The notes beneath the pieces are model-generated. The model did not search any database and was not told the DNA's origin. It saw nothing but the letters and a program-made list of their open reading frames with translations. The translations under genes and the position numbers were made by a program. A DNA stretch of 64,000 nt. Source: Deltaproteobacteria bacterium. GTDB taxonomy: Bacteria; Myxococcota_A; Polyangia; GCA-2747355. Location: contig JACKDQ010000001.1 of the NCBI GenBank assembly GCA_020633415.1, positions 62,001 through 126,000 on the forward strand, in the 5' to 3' direction. Shown piece by piece: positions 1 to 7,465 of this stretch (its first letter is position 1; each line of letters starts with the position of its first letter).

Positions 1-1078
1 GATAGTCGGTGCAGTTGCTGCACGAGGTGACTTCGCCGTAGGCGTTGCGCCCCGGCATCCAGGCTTCGATGTCGTACTTCTTGTAGGCCGGTGCACCGAG
101 ATCGCCGGCACAGACATTGACCACGCGGTAGGGCAACTCGAGTTTCTGCAACAGCCGCTCTTCGTGTGCGCGGATCTCTTCGTGCATCTCTGCTGACTGC
201 TCGGTGCTGCAGTAGATGAACATCTCGGCTTTGGTGAATTGGTGAACGCGATAGAGACCACGCGACTCTTTGCCGTAGGCGCCAGCCTCGGTGCGAAAAC
301 AATGGGAGAAACCAAGGTAACGCAATGGGAGTTTGCTGCCGTCGATGATCGTGTCGGCGTGGTAGCCGCCGAGGGCGATCTCGGCGGTGCCGATCAGCGA
401 GAGGTCGCTGTTTTCCACGCTGTAGACCTGCGTTTCTGGACCGCGTGGTTGGAAACCGATGCCGCTGAGGATTTGGTCGCGGGCCAGATCGGGGGTGCTC
501 ATCACCTGGTAGCCCGCGGGCAGCAGTTCGCGGGCGGCGAAGATGCACAGCGCCTGTTCGAGCAATGCCGCTTCGCGCTTGAGAAAGTAAAAGTTGCTGC
601 CGGCGACTTTAGCGCCGCCATCGAAGTCGATCGTGTCGGTAAGCTCGCCGATCTCGACGTGGTCGCGTGCCGGGAAATCGAAGCGCCTCGGCTCGCCCCA
701 GCGGCTGATCTCGACGTTGGATTCGTCGTCGCCACCGTCGGGGACGTCGGCGGCGAGCAGGTTGGGCATATCGGCGAGCAGTTGGTCACGCTCACCCTTG
801 ATCCCTTCAGCCGCGGCCTCCGCGCTGGCGAGCTTGTCTTTCAGCGCCTTTACCGTGGCGATCGCCGTATTGCGCTCGTCGCCGGTGAGCTTCTTGATGC
901 TCTGCGAGGCGGCATTGCGTTCGGCGCGCATCGCTTCGGCCTGCCCTTGGAGCTCTCGCCACTTTTCGTCGAGGGCGATCAGCTTGTCGACGTCGACGCG
1001 CTGTGGGTCCATGCGCCGGCGCGCGATCGCTTGACGTACGGTGTCGGGGTTTTCGCGGATGATTTTGATGTCGAGCAC
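1..1078 (-). CDS. serS: Seryl-tRNA synthetase, N-terminal part (C-terminus outside window)
   Basis: Translating the minus strand from a GTG at 1078 gives a protein starting MLDIKIIRENPDTVRQAIAR, the usual SerRS opening. A long antiparallel coiled-coil arm follows (about residues 30-110), then the start of the class II catalytic core: a TAEI segment, a motif 2 region reading FSHCFRTEAGAYGKESRGL, and RVHQFTKAEMF. The gene runs off the left edge about 360 codons in, so motif 3 is not visible. It charges tRNA-Ser and tRNA-Sec with serine in the cytoplasm. The GTG start is chosen because the conserved N-terminus begins there. The identification is firm; only the 3' end is missing. Confidence 0.96.
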   Translation of the reverse strand, partial: MLDIKIIRENPDTVRQAIARRRMDPQRVDVDKLIALDEKWRELQGQAEAMRAERNAASQSIKKLTGDERNTAIATVKALKDKLASAEAAAEGIKGERDQLLADMPNLLAADVPDGGDDESNVEISRWGEPRRFDFPARDHVEIGELTDTIDFDGGAKVAGSNFYFLKREAALLEQALCIFAARELLPAGYQVMSTPDLARDQILSGIGFQPRGPETQVYSVENSDLSLIGTAEIALGGYHADTIIDGSKLPLRYLGFSHCFRTEAGAYGKESRGLYRVHQFTKAEMFIYCSTEQSAEMHEEIRAHEERLLQKLELPYRVVNVCAGDLGAPAYKKYDIEAWMPGRNAYGEVTSCSNCTDY

Positions 1079-1215
1079 GATCTATGTCCTTGTCTACCGA
1101 CCCTGACGCTAGCGCAAGTTACCTGGTTAAGGCGAGAGCGAAGGAAAACGAAAACCGTGGGACGATCTGTGCGTCCTCGCCGTATATCAGAGCACGACAA
1201 ACGGAGGCGCTCTTG

Positions 1216-1494
1216 ATGAAACCAGGTATCTTTGCGGCGGTGGCCGCGACACTGCTGCTATTTGCTTCGACTGCTTTTGCGTGGAGTCCGACGTTGCGCA
1301 ACACCGACGGCAGAGGCTACAAGTACAAGGTGGCCTGTGGCGCAAGCACGCTCAATAGCAGCATCGGCAGCAACACGACGACGACGATCTCGAGCTACAA
1401 GAACTGCACCTTGCAGGTCGTTGGCGTCGGAGATGTGAAACTCAAAGAAAACATGAAGTGCGAGATTAAAAGCGCCAGGCTTAGCTGTCGCTAG
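1216..1494 (+). CDS. Small secreted protein, 92 aa, function unknown
   Basis: I do not recognise the family. The ATG at 1216 is preceded by GGAG at 1204-1207 at good spacing and opens a clear Sec signal peptide: charged MKPG, a hydrophobic core, and cleavage after AFA at about residue 22. The mature part is about 70 residues, rich in Ser, Thr and Asn, with four cysteines (contexts VACG, KNCT, MKCE, LSCR) that could form two disulfides outside the cytoplasm. It is divergent from serS and followed by a repeat-rich gap. The reading frame is open further upstream to 1084, but a start there would bury the signal peptide. Confidence 0.7.
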   Translation: MKPGIFAAVAATLLLFASTAFAWSPTLRNTDGRGYKYKVACGASTLNSSIGSNTTTTISSYKNCTLQVVGVGDVKLKENMKCEIKSARLSCR

Positions 1495-1512
1495 CGCGGC
1501 GGCGTTGACGCC

Positions 1513-1586
1513 GACGTCACCGACGTCACTGACGTCACTGGACTAACCATCCCGTATTGACCATCCGCATTGACCATCCGGTCAAT
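1513..1586. repeat. Short direct repeats and a hairpin
   Basis: Three near-contiguous copies of GACGTCAC lie at 1513, 1522 and 1531. Two copies of TTGACCATCCG follow, and the second forms an inverted repeat ATTGACC-ATCC-GGTCAAT at 1569-1586. It sits between two genes for small secreted proteins. It may be a 3' structure of the upstream gene or simple slippage; there is no T-run, so a classical terminator is not supported. Confidence 0.6.
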
Positions 1587-1722
1587 GACGCCGACGGCCG
1601 CCGTGGCTGTCGCTCTCCGAATATTAAAGACAGTGTTGCTGCTCGACGACGCAACGACCCGATAGTAGCGCGAAACGCGCTTTGGCACGTTCGCTGCTTT
1701 ACCAGCCTTGCCGGGGGGGAAG

Positions 1723-2352
1723 ATGCGCGTTTGCTTAATTCTTGCGGCAGTATTGGCGTTGCCCGGGCTGGCTCGTCCAGCGGTGGCCGAGCTGAGCTCA
1801 CGACAGATCGCGGTAGCGTTCCTCGAGAAAAGCCGCGGTTATCACCCAGAACACGGTGAGCGGATGCTGTTCGACAGGCAGCTCTATCAGGGTAATGGCA
1901 AGCTGGCGCGCGCGTTCGATCACGGCCCGCTGCAGCGGCTGTGGCGTCAGCTGCGGCGCAAGCCGATCGTCGCACTCCATGCCAACTACGACATCGCGAT
2001 CGTTGGTCCGGGGAAGATCGTTCGGCGATTGGCGACGGTGATCGATGGACCGGCTGCGCGCGATATCGACGGCTGCTACAGCTTACCCACCGCCGAAGCG
2101 AATCGGCAGCAGACCGCGCGCGAGGCGGTGTACAGCCGCTATCGCGGCTTGCGCGGCCTGGTCCGTCGCGTTCTGACGGGGGGGGCGCTAACGATCAAGG
2201 ATGCCAACCAGGCGCTGCGGCTTTGGCATTTTCCGCTGCTGGGCACGCATCGCGACGTGATCGCCATCGAGCGCGACCACTACGGCAAAGATCAACATCG
2301 GATTGCGGTCAACGGTGGATTGCCCGAGCTATTCGCCTTCGACGGGCGCTGA
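1723..2352 (+). CDS. Secreted protein of unknown function, 209 aa
   Basis: The ATG at 1723 follows a G-rich Shine-Dalgarno-like run (1713-1719) and opens a Sec signal peptide (MRVCLILAAVLALPG, cleavage near AVA-E at about residue 23). The mature domain is basic, with many Arg residues and motifs such as YHPEHGERMLFDRQLYQGN and LRLWHFPLLGTHRDVIAIER. A TTG at 1708 could add five residues but spoils the signal peptide. I recognise no family. It is convergent with the M3 peptidase gene, with about 40 bp between stops. It is most likely periplasmic or exported. Confidence 0.7.
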   Translation: MRVCLILAAVLALPGLARPAVAELSSRQIAVAFLEKSRGYHPEHGERMLFDRQLYQGNGKLARAFDHGPLQRLWRQLRRKPIVALHANYDIAIVGPGKIVRRLATVIDGPAARDIDGCYSLPTAEANRQQTAREAVYSRYRGLRGLVRRVLTGGALTIKDANQALRLWHFPLLGTHRDVIAIERDHYGKDQHRIAVNGGLPELFAFDGR

Positions 2353-2394
2353 CCGGCACCTTTGCAGGTTTTCGCTGCTCGAGGTCGCGCGGCG

Positions 2395-4293
2395 CTAGAG
2401 GCCGAGCTTCTTGACCAACTGTTCGGCCTCGACTAACGAGCGCTTGAACACGCCCATCGAGACGTCGTAGGGACCGGCGGTCGTCAGGTCGACGCCGGCG
2501 CGCTTGAGCATGTCGAGCGGATAGGCGGAGCCGCCGGCTTTGATCACCGCATTGAGATAGCGCTCGGCTGCGGCCGTGCCTTCGTTGCGGATCTTCTCGG
2601 CGATCGCCGTCGCTGCGGTGATTCCGGTGGCGTATTGGAAAACGTAGAAGTTGTAGTAAAAATGGGGCACGTAGGCCCATTCCATTGCGTAGAGTTCATC
2701 GATCTTGACGACGCTCTTATTGTCGCCGTAATAGCGCTTGAGCAATTCAGCATAGATCTTCGAGATCGCATCAGCTGTTAGCGGCTTGTCGGCCTCGGCG
2801 TGTTTGTAGATCGCCCGCTCAAATTCAGCGAACATCGCTTGGCGGAAAAAGGTCGTGCGGAAGCCCTCAAGGCGCTCGCCGAGGAAGAACAGCCGGCGCT
2901 TCGGGTCGCGCTCTTTGGCCAGCAGGTATTCGATCAACAACGCCTCGTTGGCCGTCGATGCCAGCTCAGCGACGAAGATCGGGTAGCCTGCTTTGGGATA
3001 CGGCTGGTGGCGATTGGACAACCAGGAGTGCACCGCGTGGCCCATCTCGTGGGCCAGCGTGCTGAGCGAATCATAGGTGTCGAGATGGTTGCAGAGCACG
3101 AAGGGGTGAACGTCGTAGGCGTCGCCGTCCATATAAGCGCCGCTGCGTTTGCCCTGGTTGGGGTAGACGTCGATCCAACCGTTGGCCGGGTCGAGGCCGC
3201 GTTTGAGGATCTCAACATAGGTGGTGCCTAGCGGGGCGAGGGCTTCGGCGATCACCTGCCGCGATTTTTCGTAGGGGTACTTGAGCTCGACCTTGTCGAG
3301 CATTGGCGGATACATGTCGTAGTAGCGCAGTTGATCGACCTTGAGCAGGCGCTTGCGCAGTTTGAGATAACGGTGGAGCAGTGGCAGGTAGCGGTTGGTC
3401 TGCGCGACCATCCGATCGTACACAGCGATCGGCACGTTATCGTCGTTGAGCGCCGCGGCCAACGCGCTCTTGTGGCGACGGATCTTTGCCGTGGTGATGT
3501 TGGCTTGCACCTGGGCCGAGAGCATCTGGGCCATCGTGCGGCGATATTTCTTGTAGGTGCCGAAGAACGCGTCGAAGACGCGCTTGCGCACATCGCGGTT
3601 ACTGGACGCGCGATAGCGACCGTAGAGCGCTTGGGTCAGGCGGACCTTGCTGCCATCGCCAACTTTGACCTCGGGAAAACGCAGCTCGGCCGCCGAGAAG
3701 GTCGAGTAGATGTTGTAGCCCGCGCTTCGCGCCGGCTCGGTCTTGGCCAGCAGCGCTTCCTCTTGGCCAGAGAGTACATGTGGCTTCTTGCGCAGTAGTT
3801 CGCGCAGATATTGATCGTAGTCGCCGAGCAGCTTGTCTTTGACCAGCGCCTCGAGGCGCGCCTTGGGCAGCGACAAGATCTCAGGTTTGACGTAGGCAGT
3901 CGCTGCCGCATATTTGGCGGCGACCTGGTCCATTAGCTCTTTGTAGCCGGCGTATTTTGTGACGCGGGTATCTTGATCGTGCTTGCGGCGTGCGTAGGTG
4001 TCGAGCAGCGCGAGTGCTTTGCGCTGAGCGAAGATCTGATCGAGGCATCGCTTGAACGTTTTGGCTTCGCCCGATTTGAGCTGGCCACGACAGCGCTCGA
4101 GGCGTGGCAGCATCGCGACGAAGGTCGACTTTGCTCGTTCCCAGGCGGCGTCGGTCTTAAAGACGTGCTCGGTCTTCCACTGATAGCGCTGATCGACCTT
4201 GCCGCGTTCGGGGGTTTTTTCGCTAGCGCGCGCGGGTGAGGTCAGCACGCAAAGGGCCACGAATAGGGTCAGTCGGTTAATCGTCTGGATCAT
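2395..4293 (-). CDS. Secreted M3 family oligoendopeptidase (PepF-like)
   Basis: The protein is 632 residues, the usual size for oligoendopeptidase F. The zinc site HEMGH is at residues 415-419, and the third ligand is E443 in AELASTANE, giving the HExxH...E arrangement of clan MA, family M3. Such enzymes hydrolyse short peptides inside a closed cavity. Unlike typical cytosolic PepF, this one begins with a signal peptide (MIQTINRLTLFVALCVLTSPARA), so it should act in the periplasm or outside the cell. It is a single-gene unit, convergent with the upstream small secreted protein. The peptidase call is strong; export is inferred from the N-terminus. Confidence 0.93.
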   Translation of the reverse strand: MIQTINRLTLFVALCVLTSPARASEKTPERGKVDQRYQWKTEHVFKTDAAWERAKSTFVAMLPRLERCRGQLKSGEAKTFKRCLDQIFAQRKALALLDTYARRKHDQDTRVTKYAGYKELMDQVAAKYAAATAYVKPEILSLPKARLEALVKDKLLGDYDQYLRELLRKKPHVLSGQEEALLAKTEPARSAGYNIYSTFSAAELRFPEVKVGDGSKVRLTQALYGRYRASSNRDVRKRVFDAFFGTYKKYRRTMAQMLSAQVQANITTAKIRRHKSALAAALNDDNVPIAVYDRMVAQTNRYLPLLHRYLKLRKRLLKVDQLRYYDMYPPMLDKVELKYPYEKSRQVIAEALAPLGTTYVEILKRGLDPANGWIDVYPNQGKRSGAYMDGDAYDVHPFVLCNHLDTYDSLSTLAHEMGHAVHSWLSNRHQPYPKAGYPIFVAELASTANEALLIEYLLAKERDPKRRLFFLGERLEGFRTTFFRQAMFAEFERAIYKHAEADKPLTADAISKIYAELLKRYYGDNKSVVKIDELYAMEWAYVPHFYYNFYVFQYATGITAATAIAEKIRNEGTAAAERYLNAVIKAGGSAYPLDMLKRAGVDLTTAGPYDVSMGVFKRSLVEAEQLVKKLGL

Positions 4294-4495
4294 GGCGCGT
4301 GTCTACGAAACGCTGGCGGTGATTTCAAGGCTTTGCTGGCCGGTGGGCGCAGCGCAGCGGCTGTGGTGCGCCTGGGTCTCTCAGTTTTCTGAGTGGCCGT
4401 GGTGCGTTGACGGTGGCTTCTTTGAGGCGGTGATGCCCGTTTTTGATGAATATTCGTGGGTTATCGATGGCACGCAGCGTGCTTAGCGATCGACC

Positions 4496-5302
4496 ATGCG
4501 TTTGACCATCCATACCAGTTTTGGCCTCCTTTGTTTGACCCTCGTTGCCTGCGGTGCGCGCACGCCGAGCACGCCGAGCGACGGCAGCCTGAGCAGCGAC
4601 GCAACCCTGAGCAGCGATTTGCGTGTAACCAAACCGCCGGTTTGCCCGGCCAACCGCTGCAGCGCCAAGAACGATTGCAGCCCCGGTTACCGCTGTTCCT
4701 ATGCCGTCAGCCCGGCGGACGCGCGCAGCGCCACCCCTGCCGGTGATGCCGAGCGCGCGCGGATGCCGGCGCCCTACGACCAGGCCGCACCACCTTGCCA
4801 AGGCGTCTGTATCAAAGAGCCGGCGGTTTGCGCGACCCGTGGCGCTGCACCGGCCGAGCCCCCGAGTGGCGCACCGGCACCAGTGGATCCGAGCGAGGTC
4901 TCTGTAACCCTCTACGAGGAAGTTGGCACGCTTAGGATGCGCGTCGAGAACACCGGTTGCCAGACCGTCTATCGACTGCAGGGTTGCTGTGCCGAGGGCG
5001 CGCCGCTGATGCAAGCGATGGTCGCCGGTGGTGGCTGGGGAGCCGCCAGCTGTGTGCGCCTCGCTGGGGGCGGTGCGTGCTGTGACGCCTTGCCAACCTG
5101 CACAGCACTGCAACCGGGTCAGTCCTACGATGTGCGCGTCTACGGCGGCTCGCAATTGGCTTGCTGTGCTGGTCAGTCGCTGCGCGCGGTGCTCGGCTTC
5201 TTCAGCGATCAAGGCTGCACGACAAACGACATACCAGCGGCGACGACGGCGATCAGCCTGCCGTTTGCGATCGACGGCGCCTTCGGCACCTGCGCCAACT
5301 AG
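4496..5302 (+). CDS. Cys-rich lipoprotein, 268 aa
   Basis: The N-terminus has a lipoprotein signal ending LTLVAC, with the lipid-bearing Cys at about residue 19. A low-complexity Ser/Thr/Pro linker (STPSDG...) follows, then a Cys-rich segment (CPANRCSAKNDCSPGYRC) and a C-terminal domain of about 130 residues. That domain contains repeated CC pairs (QGCCAEG, GACCDALPTC, LACCAGQ) and the phrase LRMRVENTGCQTVYRL. It is probably anchored in the outer membrane and disulfide-stabilised. No enzyme motif is visible. The roughly 200 bp upstream of it hold no gene I can support. Confidence 0.8.
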   Translation: MRLTIHTSFGLLCLTLVACGARTPSTPSDGSLSSDATLSSDLRVTKPPVCPANRCSAKNDCSPGYRCSYAVSPADARSATPAGDAERARMPAPYDQAAPPCQGVCIKEPAVCATRGAAPAEPPSGAPAPVDPSEVSVTLYEEVGTLRMRVENTGCQTVYRLQGCCAEGAPLMQAMVAGGGWGAASCVRLAGGGACCDALPTCTALQPGQSYDVRVYGGSQLACCAGQSLRAVLGFFSDQGCTTNDIPAATTAISLPFAIDGAFGTCAN

Positions 5303-5459
5303 CCGCCTCGCAACGATCGACCGTTTTCATCACCAACCCAATCAGTCGCACGACGGACCTTGGCGTCGTCGCCGCTGTCGGGCGCAGCTTTTCTGCTTGG
5401 CGCTTGCTGCAGCTTGCCCGCCGTAATAGGCTCAGCCGCTCCAACCAGCGAGGCAGCTA

Positions 5460-5747
5460 GTGTTGATTCGCGACAACGAGTTGAAAAAGCGCCGGGTGCA
5501 CACCAGTGATGGCCGGGCGATCGGCGTGGTCGAGTCCCTTGAGATCGACACCGAGAGCTTGCGAATCACTGCGGTGATCGCGCGCCTGGAGAGCGAAGTC
5601 GCCAAGCAGCTCGGCGCGAAAAAGTCGATGCTCGGCTTGGGGCACGCCGAGCTCCGCGTGGCGATCGATCGCGTCAGTGGCATTGGCGATGCGGTGGTCT
5701 TGCGGGCGTCGTTCGCCGACCTGCAGGGCCCCGACGAGCAAGACTAA
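5460..5747 (+). CDS. PRC-barrel-like small protein, 95 aa
   Basis: A short protein of predicted beta-strands starting MLIRDNELKKRRVHTSDGRAIG, the pattern of PRC-barrel (YlmC/RimM-like) domains. The phrase GVVESLEIDTESLRITAVI matches the second and third strands. The start is GTG at 5460 (or TTG at 5463), behind a GAGG at about 5449. Members are small cytoplasmic modules involved in RNA-linked or photosynthetic functions; the role here is unknown. After the TAA the same frame stays open for 69 codons and includes an acidic DYEPA repeat (see the 5751 repeat), so the gene may once have been longer. Confidence 0.7.
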   Translation: MLIRDNELKKRRVHTSDGRAIGVVESLEIDTESLRITAVIARLESEVAKQLGAKKSMLGLGHAELRVAIDRVSGIGDAVVLRASFADLQGPDEQD

Positions 5748-5750
5748 CCG

Positions 5751-5793
5751 GATTATTACGAGCCGGCCGATTACGAGCCGGCTGATTACGAGC
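5751..5793 (+). repeat. 15-bp tandem repeat after the PRC-like gene
   Basis: About two and a half copies of the unit GATTACGAGCCGGCY lie three bases after the stop of the preceding gene, in the same frame. Read on, they encode an acidic DYEPADYEPADYE stretch. This is either a former C-terminal tail cut off by a new TAA, or slippage in a short intergenic gap. Confidence 0.7.
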
Positions 5794-5944
5794 AAATCCG
5801 CTCGACCGCGTACAGCGGAGCGGCAGCGGTTCCACGCTGGGAAGAAAGAACCTCCGCCGATACACCTAGGCGACGCTTTTGTCATGCCGCGCGCCCTGCT
5901 ATCGGGGTTTGGCGCTGGCACATCGCTTGCTTTTCACTTGGCCA

Positions 5945-7156
5945 ATGTCAGGTTTGAGAGCACTGCTGGCGATACTTCCGACCGTTTCCATGCTGCATTG
6001 TGCGGCCGCCTGCGACGGTGGCACCCAGCGTGGCGATCAGCTGCCCGCCGAGCCGCGCGTCGGTCTTGAGGCGGGTGTTCAGCCCGATGCTGGGGCAGTG
6101 GCGGACGCAACGCGGGGCGATCGCTCGCCCGATGCGCGCCCGGTGCGGCGCGATGCTGGTCCGGTCGCCGACGCCGCCGGGAAACCGCTGCCGGGTGGGT
6201 CGTTGTCGGCCTACGTGATCAACGATGGCTACAAAACGGGTGAGGTCTATCTGCGCTTAGCGGCGCCCGTTGCCGATGTGGCGTCGTCGGCGCGCCTGGT
6301 TGGTTCGTCGGTAGCGCCGCAGCTCGAGGCGGAAAATGGTGCGCGCTATCGGTTGCGCTTCTCGGGCGCGCTGATCAAGCCTGGCGATCAGTTGTCGTAC
6401 GCTGGAGCGCGTTTGCCGATCGGATTCATCGCCGAGACGACATTCACCCGGGCCGATCGCTTTTCCGGCGCCAACGAGCAGCCCGGCGAGAAGCCGTTTA
6501 CTGAGTTTTGGTTTAGGGAAAAGCACAGTACGAGTTTGAACAACAGCCTGATCTCTGACGGCAAGCTGATCCAGGAGATGCCGAAAAACGGCGGCGCAAC
6601 GATCCGATCGGAGCATCGCTTTACCGGTTCGAGCGAATGGCCGACGCCGTTAGTCAATTTCGATCAGATGCCCGAAGGTGCGCATTACTTGTTTGCCTTT
6701 AACACGCGCTTTACCGCCTACAATCCGGCCGAGCCCAACAAATTCCTGATCTGGCAGGTTCACTCGACGTCGGGATCGCCGCCGCTGGCGCTCGAAGTGC
6801 ATCAAGGCGGTGAGTTTCATTTTACCGTGCACTTTCCCAAACGCGCTTCGACGGTGGTCGGCAAACTCGCGGTCGGCAAAACCTATCATTGGTTGCTTTC
6901 GGTTCGACAACACCAGACCGATGGGCTGACCGAACTGTGGCTGCGCGTCGACGGTGGTGCTTGGCAACGCGTAATCGATCGTCGCGGCCAACCGAGCTTT
7001 CGCTACGACGGCAAGGATCGACACTATCTGAAGATTGGTTGGTATGCCTGGGATGGTTTGAACTACACCCACCGCTTCGAGACCGACTATTGGCTAGCTG
7101 CCGACGGCAACCACGGCACTGTTGAACAACTGCAGCAGCGCATCGACGATCGCTAG
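5945..7156 (+). CDS. Polysaccharide-lyase-like lipoprotein (jelly-roll fold)
   Basis: The start at ATG 5945 gives MSGLRALLAILPTVSMLHCAAAC, a lipoprotein-type signal. A linker rich in Asp, Gly and Arg follows, and then a domain of about 250 residues resembling the concanavalin-like polysaccharide lyase family (heparinase I / Pfam PF14099 type). Supporting phrases are FLIWQVHS and PPLALEVHQGGEFHF, then VGKTYHWLLSVR and LKIGWYAWDG, in the order usual for that fold. Members cleave acidic polysaccharides by beta-elimination. Activity here is inferred only from fold-like motifs. An upstream in-frame start at 5879 is possible but gives a poorer signal. Probably attached to the outer envelope. Confidence 0.72.
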   Translation: MSGLRALLAILPTVSMLHCAAACDGGTQRGDQLPAEPRVGLEAGVQPDAGAVADATRGDRSPDARPVRRDAGPVADAAGKPLPGGSLSAYVINDGYKTGEVYLRLAAPVADVASSARLVGSSVAPQLEAENGARYRLRFSGALIKPGDQLSYAGARLPIGFIAETTFTRADRFSGANEQPGEKPFTEFWFREKHSTSLNNSLISDGKLIQEMPKNGGATIRSEHRFTGSSEWPTPLVNFDQMPEGAHYLFAFNTRFTAYNPAEPNKFLIWQVHSTSGSPPLALEVHQGGEFHFTVHFPKRASTVVGKLAVGKTYHWLLSVRQHQTDGLTELWLRVDGGAWQRVIDRRGQPSFRYDGKDRHYLKIGWYAWDGLNYTHRFETDYWLAADGNHGTVEQLQQRIDDR

Positions 7157-7388
7157 CGCGAGCATCACTCGTAGCCCCCCTGGTTGGCTCGCGTCCTCAA
7201 GGTTTTCTTTAGCCGAGTCTGCGAGTAATCGCCAGCCACTGGTCAGGCTCAGCGCGGCGCGCAAAAAAAAATGCTAAGTATTACGCATTGATATGGATGG
7301 GAACGGGTCCTAATTAGCGCCATCGCGTTTGTCGTGTATTTTCAGGTTGTTGTGAGCCGAGCCCGACTGGCCCCTCGGTGATTCTCTT

Positions 7389-7417
7389 TTGACAATCACG
7401 CGCTTATCGCCGACGAT
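7389..7417 (+). promoter_or_regulatory. Candidate sigma70-type promoter of the multihaem gene
   Basis: TTGACA at 7389-7394 and GACGAT at 7412-7417 are separated by 17 bp, about 50 bp before the ATG. The -35 box is perfect and the -10 is weak. This is the only feature I can propose in the 309-bp gap 7157-7465, which also holds an A-rich run at about 7262. Confidence 0.4.
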
Positions 7418-7465
7418 GCCTCCATTCGAAAACTCGCTTTAACCTCAACATAGGAGGATGCAGTA

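Noticed and set aside
239..1216. Long plus-strand open frame over serS
   Set aside because: It is antisense to a clear seryl-tRNA synthetase; its sequence has no recognisable domain and follows from the GC bias.
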